Shown piece after piece: positions 1-6,345 of a DNA stretch of 10,640 nt (the stretch's first letter is position 1; each line of letters opens with the position of its first letter). The notes under the pieces were generated by a model. The model did not search any database. It saw only the letters and a program-made list of their open reading frames with translations, and was not told the DNA's origin. Origin of the DNA: Frankiales bacterium (GTDB lineage Bacteria; Actinomycetota; Actinomycetes; JAFAQI01); the NCBI GenBank assembly GCA_019246495.1, contig JAFAQI010000216.1, positions 1 to 10,640 on the forward strand, written 5' to 3'. Both the position numbers and the translations under genes were made by a program.

Positions 1-719
1 GCCTCGACACGGCCGATGCACTCTGTCGCGGCCTCGCTGCCGAAGCCGGTTTCGTCGTTGTCTCGGTCGGCTACCGCCTCGCGCCAGAGCACCGCTTCCC
101 CGCGCCTGTCGACGACACCCTCGCCGCGCTCGCCTGGGTGGTCGCCTCCGCAACAAACCTCGGGGTCGACCCCACCGCGCTCGTCTTGGCCGGTGAGTCG
201 GCCGGCGCCAACATCACCGCAGGCGCCTGCCTCGCCGCTCGCGACCGCGGCGGTCCGGCAATCGCCGCGCAGTGGCTCGACGTACCCGCCGTCGATCTGA
301 CCTTCCCGCCTACCCCGAGCTACCTCGAGTTCGGCACCGGCTTCGGTCTGGACGTCGACGGCGTCGAGCACATCGTCAACTGGTACCTGACCGGCGACGA
401 CCGCAAGCATCCCTACGCCTCACCCGCGGGCAGCGCCGACCTCTCCGGCCTGCCCCCGGCGGTCATCACCGTCGCCGGTTGCGACCCGATGCGCGACCAG
501 GGGTCGCTGTACGCCGCACGACTGCGAGCAGCCGGCGCCGACGTCCGCGAGCACTGCGTCGACGGCGCGCTGCACGGTACGACGTGGCTGACCGGTCTGT
601 TGCCGGCCGCCCGAGAGTGTCGGGCATTCGTCGTCGAGTCGTTGCGCGAGCTCATCGCGAGCCGCCGAATCGACGTCGCCGATGCGAAGCACGAGCTCGA
701 TGTCGAGAGGACCGCGTGA
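1..719 (+). CDS. HSL-family alpha/beta hydrolase (5'-truncated)
   Basis: Carboxylesterase/lipase of the hormone-sensitive-lipase family, predicted to hydrolyse short- or medium-chain esters in the cytoplasm. The gene enters from the left edge; the reading frame is codons beginning at base 3 and ends at TGA 717-719. The oxyanion-hole HGGG motif would lie upstream and is not visible. What is visible: the family signature VGYRLAPEHRFPAP (about bases 66-110), the nucleophile elbow GESAGAN (Ser codon 198-200), the acid in GCDPMRDQG (Asp codon 483-485) and the catalytic His in ALHGTTW (His codon 573-575). An ATG at 138 is internal to the domain and is not the real start. The stop overlaps the ATG of the lipoprotein gene (719), so the two are probably co-translated. 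It shares its family with the hydrolase at 2253-3209 but is clearly divergent in sequence. The substrate is unknown. Confidence 0.9.
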   Translation, partial: LDTADALCRGLAAEAGFVVVSVGYRLAPEHRFPAPVDDTLAALAWVVASATNLGVDPTALVLAGESAGANITAGACLAARDRGGPAIAAQWLDVPAVDLTFPPTPSYLEFGTGFGLDVDGVEHIVNWYLTGDDRKHPYASPAGSADLSGLPPAVITVAGCDPMRDQGSLYAARLRAAGADVREHCVDGALHGTTWLTGLLPAARECRAFVVESLRELIASRRIDVADAKHELDVERTA

Positions 720-2239
720 TGCGCCGGCCGACTCTCGCGCTGCTCGCCGGTGCGGTCGCCGTGCTCACCGGCTGCGGCAGCACCGTGCAGCTCGGGCCGC
801 AAGGCCAGCAACACACCGCCGGCCTCAGCGTGCCGACGACCGGCACCGGCGCCAACGGCGGGCTGACCGGCCCGGCGCCTGCGGGCACGGGCGGCAACGC
901 TGCGCTGCCCGGCGTCGCCGGAACGGATACGACGTCTGGCGGCTCCGGTTTCACATCCGGCGGGAGCAGCGGAGTTGCGCCCGGCACTACGTCGAGCGGT
1001 GGCAGGACGAGCACCGGTGGCACGACGACCGGCGCCGGCCGCATCACCGGACCGGTCCAGATCGGGTTCCTCAACACCAAGACCGGCAACGCCTCGTCGT
1101 TCGGCGTCAACGTGGGTCAGACCTACCAGCCGTCGGACATCTTCAAGGCCCTCGTCAAGGCGCTAAACGCGCACGGCGGGCTTGCGGGCCGGCCCATCGT
1201 CCCGATCGTCGCGGACACCGACACGGCCTCGCCCGACTGGAATACCGACTACCAGGCGGCGTGCGCGAAGTTCACCCAGGACAACCACGCCTCGGCCGTC
1301 ATCGGCTACAGCTTCGACTTCAACGAATCGTTCGAGTCGTGCCTGTCGAGGGCGGGCGTGCTGCACCTCGACGGTGGCTACTCCGTGGGCGACGTGGCGA
1401 GCTTCGCGCAGTACCCCTACCTCGTGTCGACGACAGCTCCGACGTCGGATCGGCGGTACCTCCTGCAGGTCTCGGCCGCCGTGAGCAGCGGGCTGCTGAC
1501 GCCGAAGAACAAGCTCGGCCTGCTGCTCGACAACTGTCCGTTCGACCAGCGCGCCTATCGCCGCACGTTGTTTCCCTACATCAGGCAGCATCATCTGAAC
1601 GTCGCGGCCACGGCGACAGGAGACTGCGTCTCCGGCGCCAACGGTGACGGAAACGCGGCTGCGCAGATCCAGGCAGCGGAGCTGAGCTTCCGGAGCAAGG
1701 GTGTCGACCGCGTGTTCCTCGAAGGTGTGCCGCTGGTCATCTTCGCGCAGGAAGCGCAGCAGCAGCATTGGTTCCCGAAGTACCTGGTCACCTCGGCGAC
1801 TGGCGGCGGCGCGGTCGAGCCCAACATCCCGGCACAGCAGGCAGCCAACGTGCACGGCGCAGGGTGGATGCCCGAGGTTGACGTCGACCCGAGCAATCAA
1901 CCACCGAAAACCGCGGCGCAGAAGCGCTGTCTGTCGCTGCTGCTGAGTGAAGGCATCAAGCCGTCGCAGTACAACGACTTCGTCAGCGCCTACACCACGT
2001 GCGACGGGCTGTTCCTCTATGCCGCGGCACTGTCGCTCACCCGCGGCGACTCCGCCGCCGCCGCGGCCGTCGGCGCCATCACGCGACTCGGCACGAGTTA
2101 CTCGGCGGTCAGCACGTACGACGGGGCGACGTACTACAAGCCGACCCACCGCGACGCGCCGGCTGAGTATCGGCTCTGGAGCTGGGTCAATGGCTGCTCG
2201 TGCTTCCGCTACCACGGACAGCCGCTGAGGATGCCATGA
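719..2239 (+). CDS. Lipoprotein solute-binding protein, LivK-like (type I periplasmic binding fold)
   Basis: 506-residue predicted extracytoplasmic lipoprotein that should capture a small solute, as in branched-chain amino acid-type ABC importers. The start at 719 is chosen because it gives a signal peptide (MRRP, then a hydrophobic stretch to residue 16) and the lipobox L16-T17-G18-C19, with Cys19 as the acylated residue. It also overlaps the upstream TGA. The frame stays open upstream to 272, but that part is the shadow of the hydrolase. Residues 20 to about 110 are a Gly/Ser/Thr-rich linker. The binding domain starts near GPVQIGFLNTKTG (residue 111) and shows the family-typical ALNAHGGLAGRPI segment. 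The mature domain has eight cysteines (CAKF, SCLS, NCPF, DCVS, RCLS, TCDG, CSCF), suggesting disulfides. No permease or ATPase gene is adjacent, so it may use a remote transporter or act as a sensor. The ligand cannot be read from the sequence. Confidence 0.88.
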   Translation: MRRPTLALLAGAVAVLTGCGSTVQLGPQGQQHTAGLSVPTTGTGANGGLTGPAPAGTGGNAALPGVAGTDTTSGGSGFTSGGSSGVAPGTTSSGGRTSTGGTTTGAGRITGPVQIGFLNTKTGNASSFGVNVGQTYQPSDIFKALVKALNAHGGLAGRPIVPIVADTDTASPDWNTDYQAACAKFTQDNHASAVIGYSFDFNESFESCLSRAGVLHLDGGYSVGDVASFAQYPYLVSTTAPTSDRRYLLQVSAAVSSGLLTPKNKLGLLLDNCPFDQRAYRRTLFPYIRQHHLNVAATATGDCVSGANGDGNAAAQIQAAELSFRSKGVDRVFLEGVPLVIFAQEAQQQHWFPKYLVTSATGGGAVEPNIPAQQAANVHGAGWMPEVDVDPSNQPPKTAAQKRCLSLLLSEGIKPSQYNDFVSAYTTCDGLFLYAAALSLTRGDSAAAAAVGAITRLGTSYSAVSTYDGATYYKPTHRDAPAEYRLWSWVNGCSCFRYHGQPLRMP

Positions 2240-2252
2240 CGAGGAGCACGCG

Positions 2253-3209
2253 ATGCCACTGAACCGGAAGGCCCGGCTGACCTTCGCTGCCATGAAAGCC
2301 CTCACAAAGGTCGGCGTGCTGCCGACCGCGGACCGCCTCGTGAAGCAGCCGGTCGCTAAACGCATCGCGATGGGGCCGGCCAAGGGCATGGTCGGCTCGC
2401 TGCCAACCGGCGTCGCGACGAGGGACGTCGACGTACAGACGGAAGACGGTCGGTCGGTGCGCGTCCGGAACTACACCCCGGACACCGCAACCGCCGGCGC
2501 CACGGGCGTCGCCTATCTGCACGGCGGTGGTTGGATCGTCGGAGGCATTGCCAGCTGCGACCACCTCTGCCAACGTATCGCTGCCGATGCATCTGCGGTC
2601 GTCCTGTCGATCGAATACTCACTCGCGCCGGAGCACCGCTTTCCCGTCGCGCTGCACGAGGGACTCGCCGTTCTCGACTGGATGCGGGAGCACGCGGACG
2701 ATCTCGGCATCGACTCGGCGCGCCTCGTCGTCGGCGGCGACAGCGCAGGTGGCAACCTCGCCGCCGTGCTCGCGCTGATGAGCCGCGACCGGGGCACCCC
2801 GCTCGCAGGCCAGTTGCTCATCTATCCGTCGGTCGACCACACCTGGAGCACGCCGAGCAGCTGCAACTACAGCGGCCCCGGCCTGAGCGTCGACGAGGCG
2901 AGGGCCGTGTCGCGGTACTACATCGGCGAGGCCGACCCGGCCGACCCACTGATTTCACCGCTGGTCTCCGCCGACGTGACGGGCCTGCCGCCTGCACTGG
3001 TCGTCGCGGCCGCTTTCGATTGCCTCCACGACGAAGCAGTCGCTTACGCCGAGCGGCTGCTTGCCGCCGGCGTGCCCTGCCGGTTGCTCGACTACCCCGA
3101 CTATGCGCACGGGTTCTTCTCGGTGCCGCGGTTCTATCCGGGGGTCGAAGCAGCCTGGGAGGAGCTCGCCACCTTCGTCCGGTCCCTTGAGACGGAGTCG
3201 GCACGGTGA
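2253..3209 (+). CDS. HSL-family alpha/beta hydrolase / esterase
   Basis: Complete 318-residue cytoplasmic ester hydrolase of the hormone-sensitive-lipase family, of usual length for the group. All catalytic elements are visible: the oxyanion-hole motif H90-G-G-G-W94, the nucleophile elbow G-D-S164-A-G-G-N, Asp256 in AFDCLHDE and His286 in DYAHGF. The family segment IEYSLAPEHRFP is also present. The ATG at 2253 is preceded by GAGGAG at 2241-2246, a good Shine-Dalgarno with 6-nt spacing, and starts 13 nt after the lipoprotein stop. The N-terminal ~60 residues form the usual cap region, ending near KGMVGSLPTG. The stop overlaps the GTG of the regulator gene. Together with the truncated hydrolase at the left edge, this gives two members of the family flanking one binding protein. 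The substrate (acyl ester, lactone or similar) is not predictable. Confidence 0.93.
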   Translation: MPLNRKARLTFAAMKALTKVGVLPTADRLVKQPVAKRIAMGPAKGMVGSLPTGVATRDVDVQTEDGRSVRVRNYTPDTATAGATGVAYLHGGGWIVGGIASCDHLCQRIAADASAVVLSIEYSLAPEHRFPVALHEGLAVLDWMREHADDLGIDSARLVVGGDSAGGNLAAVLALMSRDRGTPLAGQLLIYPSVDHTWSTPSSCNYSGPGLSVDEARAVSRYYIGEADPADPLISPLVSADVTGLPPALVVAAAFDCLHDEAVAYAERLLAAGVPCRLLDYPDYAHGFFSVPRFYPGVEAAWEELATFVRSLETESAR

Positions 3210-3946
3210 CGACCCCGGCTCTCGACAGGCCGGTCGTGCTGAGCCCGGGCCGGGCGCTGCGCGAGCTGATCAGCGGTACGCCGGACACCGACGCGGACGC
3301 ACTCGGCATCCCGGTCGGCGACGCGCGGGTGGTCGTCGTACAGACCGAGACACCGCACCTGCTCGAGCGTCTCCAGCGCGCGATCCCGCTGCCCCGGCGT
3401 TGTGCGACCACGTCGACTGCGGACGAGTGGGTGCTGCTCCTCAGCGGCGTGCCCCACCGCAGCGGCGTCGACGCAGCCGAGCGCGAAGCCGCGCGGGTCC
3501 TGACCGAGCTGCGGCGCTGTCAGGTCGGGGGGTGGCACGGCGGGATCAGCGCGCCGGTGCGCGGCGCCGATGACCTGCCATCGGCCTACCGCGACGCGGC
3601 CGACTGCGCCGGACTCGCAGCCCGTGACGGCCAGCCCTTTCTCGCCGCCGACGAGGTCTGGGCCCGGCTCGCGTGCGCCCGGTTGCGGACCGTGACTCGC
3701 TCGGCGCTGCCGACCCGCTCCCCGATCGACGCGCTGCGCCAGCACGACGAGCGCAACGGGACGCCGTACGGAGAGACCCTGGGAGCCTGGCTCGGGCTTG
3801 GCTGTGACACGAACGCGACCGCCAACGTCCTCTGCGTGCACCCCAACACGCTTCGCTACCGCTTGCACCGAGCGGCGAGCCTGATCGGCCTCGACCTCGA
3901 CGACTCGAACCAGCGGCTGGTCCTGCAGCTCGCTTTCGGAGACTAA
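3206..3946 (+). CDS. CdaR/PucR-type transcriptional regulator (short form)
   Basis: 246-residue DNA-binding regulator. The C-terminus (about residues 190-246: GETLGAWLGLGCDTNATANVLCVHPNTLRYRLHRAASLIGLDLDD...) matches the PucR C-terminal helix-turn-helix; the HPNTLRYRL recognition-helix signature is diagnostic. The preceding region, with GISAPVRGADDLPSAYRDAADC around residues 113-133, resembles the degenerate GGDEF-like domain of CdaR-type activators. The N-terminal PucR, GAF or sugar-diacid domain found in longer members is missing, so the inducer-sensing part is reduced or different. The GTG start at 3206 overlaps the hydrolase stop as GTGA, implying translational coupling. Being last in the operon, it probably regulates the hydrolase and lipoprotein genes, but no operator is visible in the window because the operon promoter lies to the left. 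Confidence 0.82.
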   Translation: MTTPALDRPVVLSPGRALRELISGTPDTDADALGIPVGDARVVVVQTETPHLLERLQRAIPLPRRCATTSTADEWVLLLSGVPHRSGVDAAEREAARVLTELRRCQVGGWHGGISAPVRGADDLPSAYRDAADCAGLAARDGQPFLAADEVWARLACARLRTVTRSALPTRSPIDALRQHDERNGTPYGETLGAWLGLGCDTNATANVLCVHPNTLRYRLHRAASLIGLDLDDSNQRLVLQLAFGD

Positions 3947-4088
3947 GAGGGCGACCGCGAGGACCGGCCCGGCCGCGGACTGCCATGATCGACATCGTCA
4001 AACCCTGAACCCGACGCCTCGGCGAGCCGAGAAACTACTGAGGCCGCTACCCAGGCCCAGCCGATGCCCGGCCACCGCGCCGCCGCCT

Positions 4089-4116
4089 GTAACGAATCGG
4101 GCCCCTCTGACCATGA
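4089..4116 (+). promoter_or_regulatory. Possible ECF-type promoter ahead of the sigma gene
   Basis: GTAACG at 4089-4094 resembles the -35 element I recall being reported for M. tuberculosis SigD-dependent promoters. A -10 element 16-17 nt later would fall at about 4111-4116, so transcription would begin near 4122. That is just where an in-frame GTG (4122-4124) could serve as a leaderless start for the sigma gene. This rests on one short match and no -10 consensus, so it is only a candidate for autoregulation. Confidence 0.2.
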
Positions 4117-4676
4117 CCAGCGTGAGCGAGGACACCGCTCTCTCCGCGCTCGTCGAGCGAGCCCGGGCCGGAGAGCGCGATGCCGTCGAGCAGCTGGTCG
4201 CCGCCATGCGGCCGCCCATCTACCGCTACGTCCTCTCTCGCCTGCTCGACCCGCATCTGGCCGACGACGTGACGCAGGAGGTGATGGTGACGATGGTCAC
4301 CGCGCTCTCCCGGTACGTCGACCAGGGCCGCCCGTTCGGCGCGTGGGTGTTCGGCATCGCGGGCAACAAGGTCAGCGAGTCCCGGCGTAGCGCGTCGCGC
4401 CGTCGCGAGTCCGCGTCGGCGATCCTCCCCGACCAGCCGGCCGACCACGCGCTCGAGCCTGAGGCCGCGGTCGTCCGGCTCGAGGCGAGCGCCCGCGTTG
4501 CCGCGCTGCTCGAGACGCTGCCGCACCAGCAGGCCGAGGTGCTGCGACTGCGGATTGCGGCCGGCTTGTCGGCCGAAGAGACCGCCGCCGTGCTCGGCAT
4601 GACGCCCGGCGCCGTACGGGTCGCGCAGCATCGTGCGCTCGCCCGGCTGCGCGCAACCGCGGAGGTGGCGTCATGA
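4113..4676 (+). CDS. sigD: ECF RNA polymerase sigma factor, SigD/ShbA-like
   Basis: 187-residue extracytoplasmic-function sigma factor that should direct RNA polymerase to a stress or growth-phase regulon. Region 2 spans about residues 8-90 and includes DPHLADDVTQEVMVTMVTALSRYVDQGRPFGAWVFGIAGNKVSESRR. The GRPF-x-AWVFGIA-x-(H/N)KV stretch is typical of the SigD (Mycobacterium) / ShbA (Streptomyces) group. Region 4 is about residues 133-182, with LPHQQAEVLRLRIAAGLSAEETAAVLGMTPGAVRVAQHRALARLR. The ATG at 4113 has no obvious Shine-Dalgarno; an in-frame GTG at 4122 is an alternative start. The gene overlaps the following RsdA-like gene as ATGA, the same sigma then anti-sigma order as M. tuberculosis sigD-rsdA. 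The family assignment is from motif recognition, not a search. The symbol refers to the mycobacterial ECF SigD, not the flagellar SigD of Bacillus. Confidence 0.85.
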   Translation: MTSVSEDTALSALVERARAGERDAVEQLVAAMRPPIYRYVLSRLLDPHLADDVTQEVMVTMVTALSRYVDQGRPFGAWVFGIAGNKVSESRRSASRRRESASAILPDQPADHALEPEAAVVRLEASARVAALLETLPHQQAEVLRLRIAAGLSAEETAAVLGMTPGAVRVAQHRALARLRATAEVAS

Positions 4677-5839
4677 CGGCGCAGCTCCCGGACGACGTCG
4701 CCGCCATCGCCGCGGACGACCTGCTTATCGCCACCCTCGCCGCGGGTGAATCCGCCACAGACCTCGAGCTCCTCGACAATGAGCTCGCCGCGCTGCTCGG
4801 CGAATGGCGTGCGGAGCTCGACGCCGCCGCCGGCCCTGCCGAGGTAAGCGGGGTCACCGGCGACGAGTCGCACCCGACGCTGCCGTTGCCGCTGCCGACC
4901 TCTCTCGCGTCCCGGCGGGACCGCTGGCGCCGGCACGTCGCCGGTGGCGCGGCCGTCGTCGTCACCCTCGCCGCGTCGACCGGCGTCGCGGCTGCAGCCG
5001 CTGGGTCGCACGGCCCGTTGGCGCCGCTGCACCGGCTGCTGTTCGGTACGTCGCAGAGCGACGAGCGGCTCGCCGAGGCGACACATCTGCTCGACCGCGT
5101 CGCCGCCGGCATCGCCTCGGCCCGGGCGGCCGGCGGCATCAGCGACGGCGAGCGTGCGGCTCTCGGCCGCAACCTGGACCACGCGGCCGCCCTGGTCCTC
5201 GTCGACTCCTCGGCCGCGTCGAAGCTCGGTGGACGGCTCGCCGGTCTGCGGTCCGCATTGGCTGCGCTTCCGGCGCTGTCCGGCGTACCGGGTTCGGGCA
5301 ACCCCGCCGGCGCGGGCGGGCCCAGCGGCAGCACGGGCGACCAAAGCGGCGGGCACAGCGGCACCGGGGGCTCCGGGGACAACGGCGGATCCGGTCAGGG
5401 CAGCTCCGGTGGCGAGTCGCATTCAGGCTCGGGCTCCGGGGACGGATCGCATTCCGGGGACGGCTCGGGCGACGGCGGTTCCGGCAGCGGCGACCACTCC
5501 GGCTCCGGCGGCTCGCATGACGGCGGCGGCTCGGGCGACAGCGGATCCGGCGGCTCGCACGACGGCGGCGGCGACTCCGGTGGGTCAGGTGGCGGCACGG
5601 ACACCGGCTCCGGCGGCGGCGACTCCGGTGGATCGGGCTCGGGCGACTCCGGCGGCGGCAGCGACTCCGGTGGATCGGGCTCTGGCGACTCCGGCGGCGG
5701 CAGCGACTCCGGCGGGTCAGGCACTGGTGACTCTGGCTCTAGCGACTCTGGCGGCGGCAGCTCGCACGACGGTGGCTCGGGCGGCGCGGACGACGCTTCG
5801 GCGCAGGGCAACGGCGGCATCTCGGGCGGCGGCGACTGA
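4673..5839 (+). CDS. rsdA: Anti-sigma factor, RsdA-like, with long Gly/Ser/Asp-rich outer tail
   Basis: 388-residue predicted single-pass membrane protein that should hold the upstream ECF sigma factor inactive. Residues 8-50 (DDVAAIAADDLLIATLA...LDNELAALLGEWRAELDA) resemble the RsdA sigma-D-binding region: an acidic N-terminal helix, an ADD-L motif and a LL-x-x-WR-x-E-x-D helix. Basic residues RRDRWRRH precede one membrane helix (about 89-110), placing the N-terminus in the cytoplasm. Residues 113-202 look like an outer helical domain (GPLAPLHRLLFG, then amphipathic helices). From about 203 to the end is an almost pure Gly/Ser/Asp/His tail. The start ATG overlaps the sigma stop, with a strong GGAGGTG at 4661-4667 inside the sigma gene. 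The tail is far longer than I expect for RsdA. It could be a wall-spanning or sensor segment, or a disordered spacer. Confidence 0.8.
   Translation: MTAQLPDDVAAIAADDLLIATLAAGESATDLELLDNELAALLGEWRAELDAAAGPAEVSGVTGDESHPTLPLPLPTSLASRRDRWRRHVAGGAAVVVTLAASTGVAAAAAGSHGPLAPLHRLLFGTSQSDERLAEATHLLDRVAAGIASARAAGGISDGERAALGRNLDHAAALVLVDSSAASKLGGRLAGLRSALAALPALSGVPGSGNPAGAGGPSGSTGDQSGGHSGTGGSGDNGGSGQGSSGGESHSGSGSGDGSHSGDGSGDGGSGSGDHSGSGGSHDGGGSGDSGSGGSHDGGGDSGGSGGGTDTGSGGGDSGGSGSGDSGGGSDSGGSGSGDSGGGSDSGGSGTGDSGSSDSGGGSSHDGGSGGADDASAQGNGGISGGGD
5621..5746 (+). repeat. In-frame 42-bp tandem repeats in the anti-sigma tail
   Basis: Three consecutive copies of a 42-bp unit start at 5621, 5663 and 5705. Each begins GACTCCGG and encodes approximately DSGGSGSGDSGGGS. 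Units 1 and 2 differ by a single C/T change; the third is degenerate (GTGDSGSS). The repeats keep the frame and sit inside a larger Gly/Ser/Asp low-complexity tract (about 5280-5839). They suggest recent expansion by slippage or recombination, so length may vary between strains. Confidence 0.85.
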
Positions 5840-5906
5840 GTCCGGTTTCGCCCGCATCCTCCCTAGATGCATCGCGGCGCAATAGATAGCGTGCGGCCGG
5901 ACCCCC

Positions 5907-5911
5907 GGAGG
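5907..5911 (+). promoter_or_regulatory. Ribosome-binding site deciding the GTG start at 5916
   Basis: GGAGG lies 4 nt before GTG 5916 in an otherwise AT-richer 76-nt gap. ATG 5912 and GTG 5914 are nearer but out of frame with the HTH protein, so GTG 5916 is the only usable start close to this site. The short spacing is slightly below optimal. Confidence 0.55.
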
Positions 5912-5915
5912 ATGT

Positions 5916-6275
5916 GTGAGCCAGCCCTCGCCTGCCCCGATCGACGATCCGGCCCTGGAGTCGCTGCGCGACCTCGAGGCCGCGCTGGAACAGACAGTCG
6001 CCGAGCTGATCGACGCGCGTACCCGTGCGCTCGACATCATCGACGCCCGTGAGGACGGGCGGGGTTGGCGCGAGATCGTCGAGAGCGAGCGTCGGCCGCT
6101 GCTGGTCGAGACCTTGAGTACGGCGCTCGACCGGCTGTCGGCGGTCGGCGGTCGGTTCCGCCGGTGCGAGGCCGAGGCGTTGCACGACGAAGGCTTGTCG
6201 ATGGAGCGCATCGCAACCCTCTTCGGCGTCACCCGGCAGCGGGTCAGCGCGCTGCTCAAGTCCCCCCGGAACTAG
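5916..6275 (+). CDS. Small HTH protein with sigma-4-like DNA-binding domain
   Basis: 119-residue soluble protein of unknown role. The N-terminal two thirds look helical, with a charged, possibly coiled-coil stretch at residues 12-45 (ESLRDLEAALEQTVAELIDARTRALDIID) and the segment GRGWREIVESERRPLLVETLSTALDRL. The C-terminus, about residues 83-115 (RRCEAEALHDEGLSMERIATLFGVTRQRVSALLK), is a clear helix-turn-helix of the sigma-70 region 4 / RNA-polymerase-sigma-like type. No sigma region 2 is present, so it is not a complete sigma factor. It starts 76 nt after the anti-sigma gene on the same strand with its own ribosome-binding site, so it may be transcribed with that operon or alone. Its TAG stop (6273-6275) lies inside the 61-bp palindrome. 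I do not recognise a named family. Confidence 0.75.
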   Translation: MSQPSPAPIDDPALESLRDLEAALEQTVAELIDARTRALDIIDAREDGRGWREIVESERRPLLVETLSTALDRLSAVGGRFRRCEAEALHDEGLSMERIATLFGVTRQRVSALLKSPRN

Positions 6276-6331
6276 ACGCTCACTGTCTGACTCAGACGCT
6301 GAGTGTCTGAGTCAGACGCTCAGCGTCTAGT
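6271..6331. repeat. 61-bp near-perfect palindrome made of three 20-bp-spaced dyads
   Basis: Bases 6271-6331 form an inverted repeat centred on G6301. Of 30 opposed pairs I count 26 Watson-Crick, 2 G/T and 2 C/C. Within it, AGACGCT recurs at 6274, 6294 and 6314, exactly 20 bp apart, and each begins a 15-bp dyad AGACGCT-N-AGYGTCT. The third dyad is perfect, the second has one mismatch and the first has two. The 5-bp spacers GACTC and GAGTC are reverse complements of each other. The element lies between convergent genes and contains the stop codon of the HTH gene. A bidirectional terminator or 3'-end mRNA-stabilising stem is the simplest reading. Three operator sites two helical turns apart, or a dispersed palindromic repeat, are alternatives. 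There is no T-tract. Confidence 0.85.
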
Positions 6332-6344
6332 CCCCGACCGGGGT
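6331..6344. terminator. Small GC hairpin after the asparaginase gene
   Basis: CCCC (6332-6335) and GGGG (6340-6343) can pair around a GACC loop, starting 3 nt beyond the asparaginase stop on the - strand. It abuts the 61-bp palindrome, so - strand transcripts would meet this hairpin and then the long stem. No U-run follows, as is common for GC-rich actinobacterial terminators, so function is uncertain. Confidence 0.35.
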
Positions 6345-6345
6345 A

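Noticed and set aside
272..718. N-terminal extension of the lipoprotein reading frame (open from 272)
   Set aside because: It is antiparallel-free overlap with the hydrolase in another frame, is Arg-rich, and would bury the signal peptide and lipobox that begin at 719.
1163..2389. Long - strand open frame of 408 codons opposite the lipoprotein and hydrolase
   Set aside because: Arg/Val-rich shadow typical of GC-rich DNA with no recognisable domain; the + strand frames carry clear motifs.
3955..3978. Terminator after the CdaR/PucR-type gene
   Set aside because: Only a 5-bp CCGCG/CGCGG stem with a poorly paired interior and no T-run; not distinguishable from GC background.
4226..5422. Long - strand open frames opposite the sigma/anti-sigma genes
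   Set aside because: Shadows of coding sequence; low-complexity Ala/Arg/Pro translation.
5280..5839. PE-PGRS or collagen-like protein
   Set aside because: The Gly-rich tract is the C-terminal tail of an anti-sigma factor; there is no PE domain and no G-X-Y triplet regularity.
5883..5892. Promoter -10 (TAGATA / TAGCGT) before the HTH gene
   Set aside because: An AT-rich island that could be a -10, but no -35 at 16-18 bp; too weak to list as a feature.
6271..6331. CRISPR-like array
   Set aside because: The 20-bp units are contiguous and near identical with no unique spacers, and there is no cas gene.
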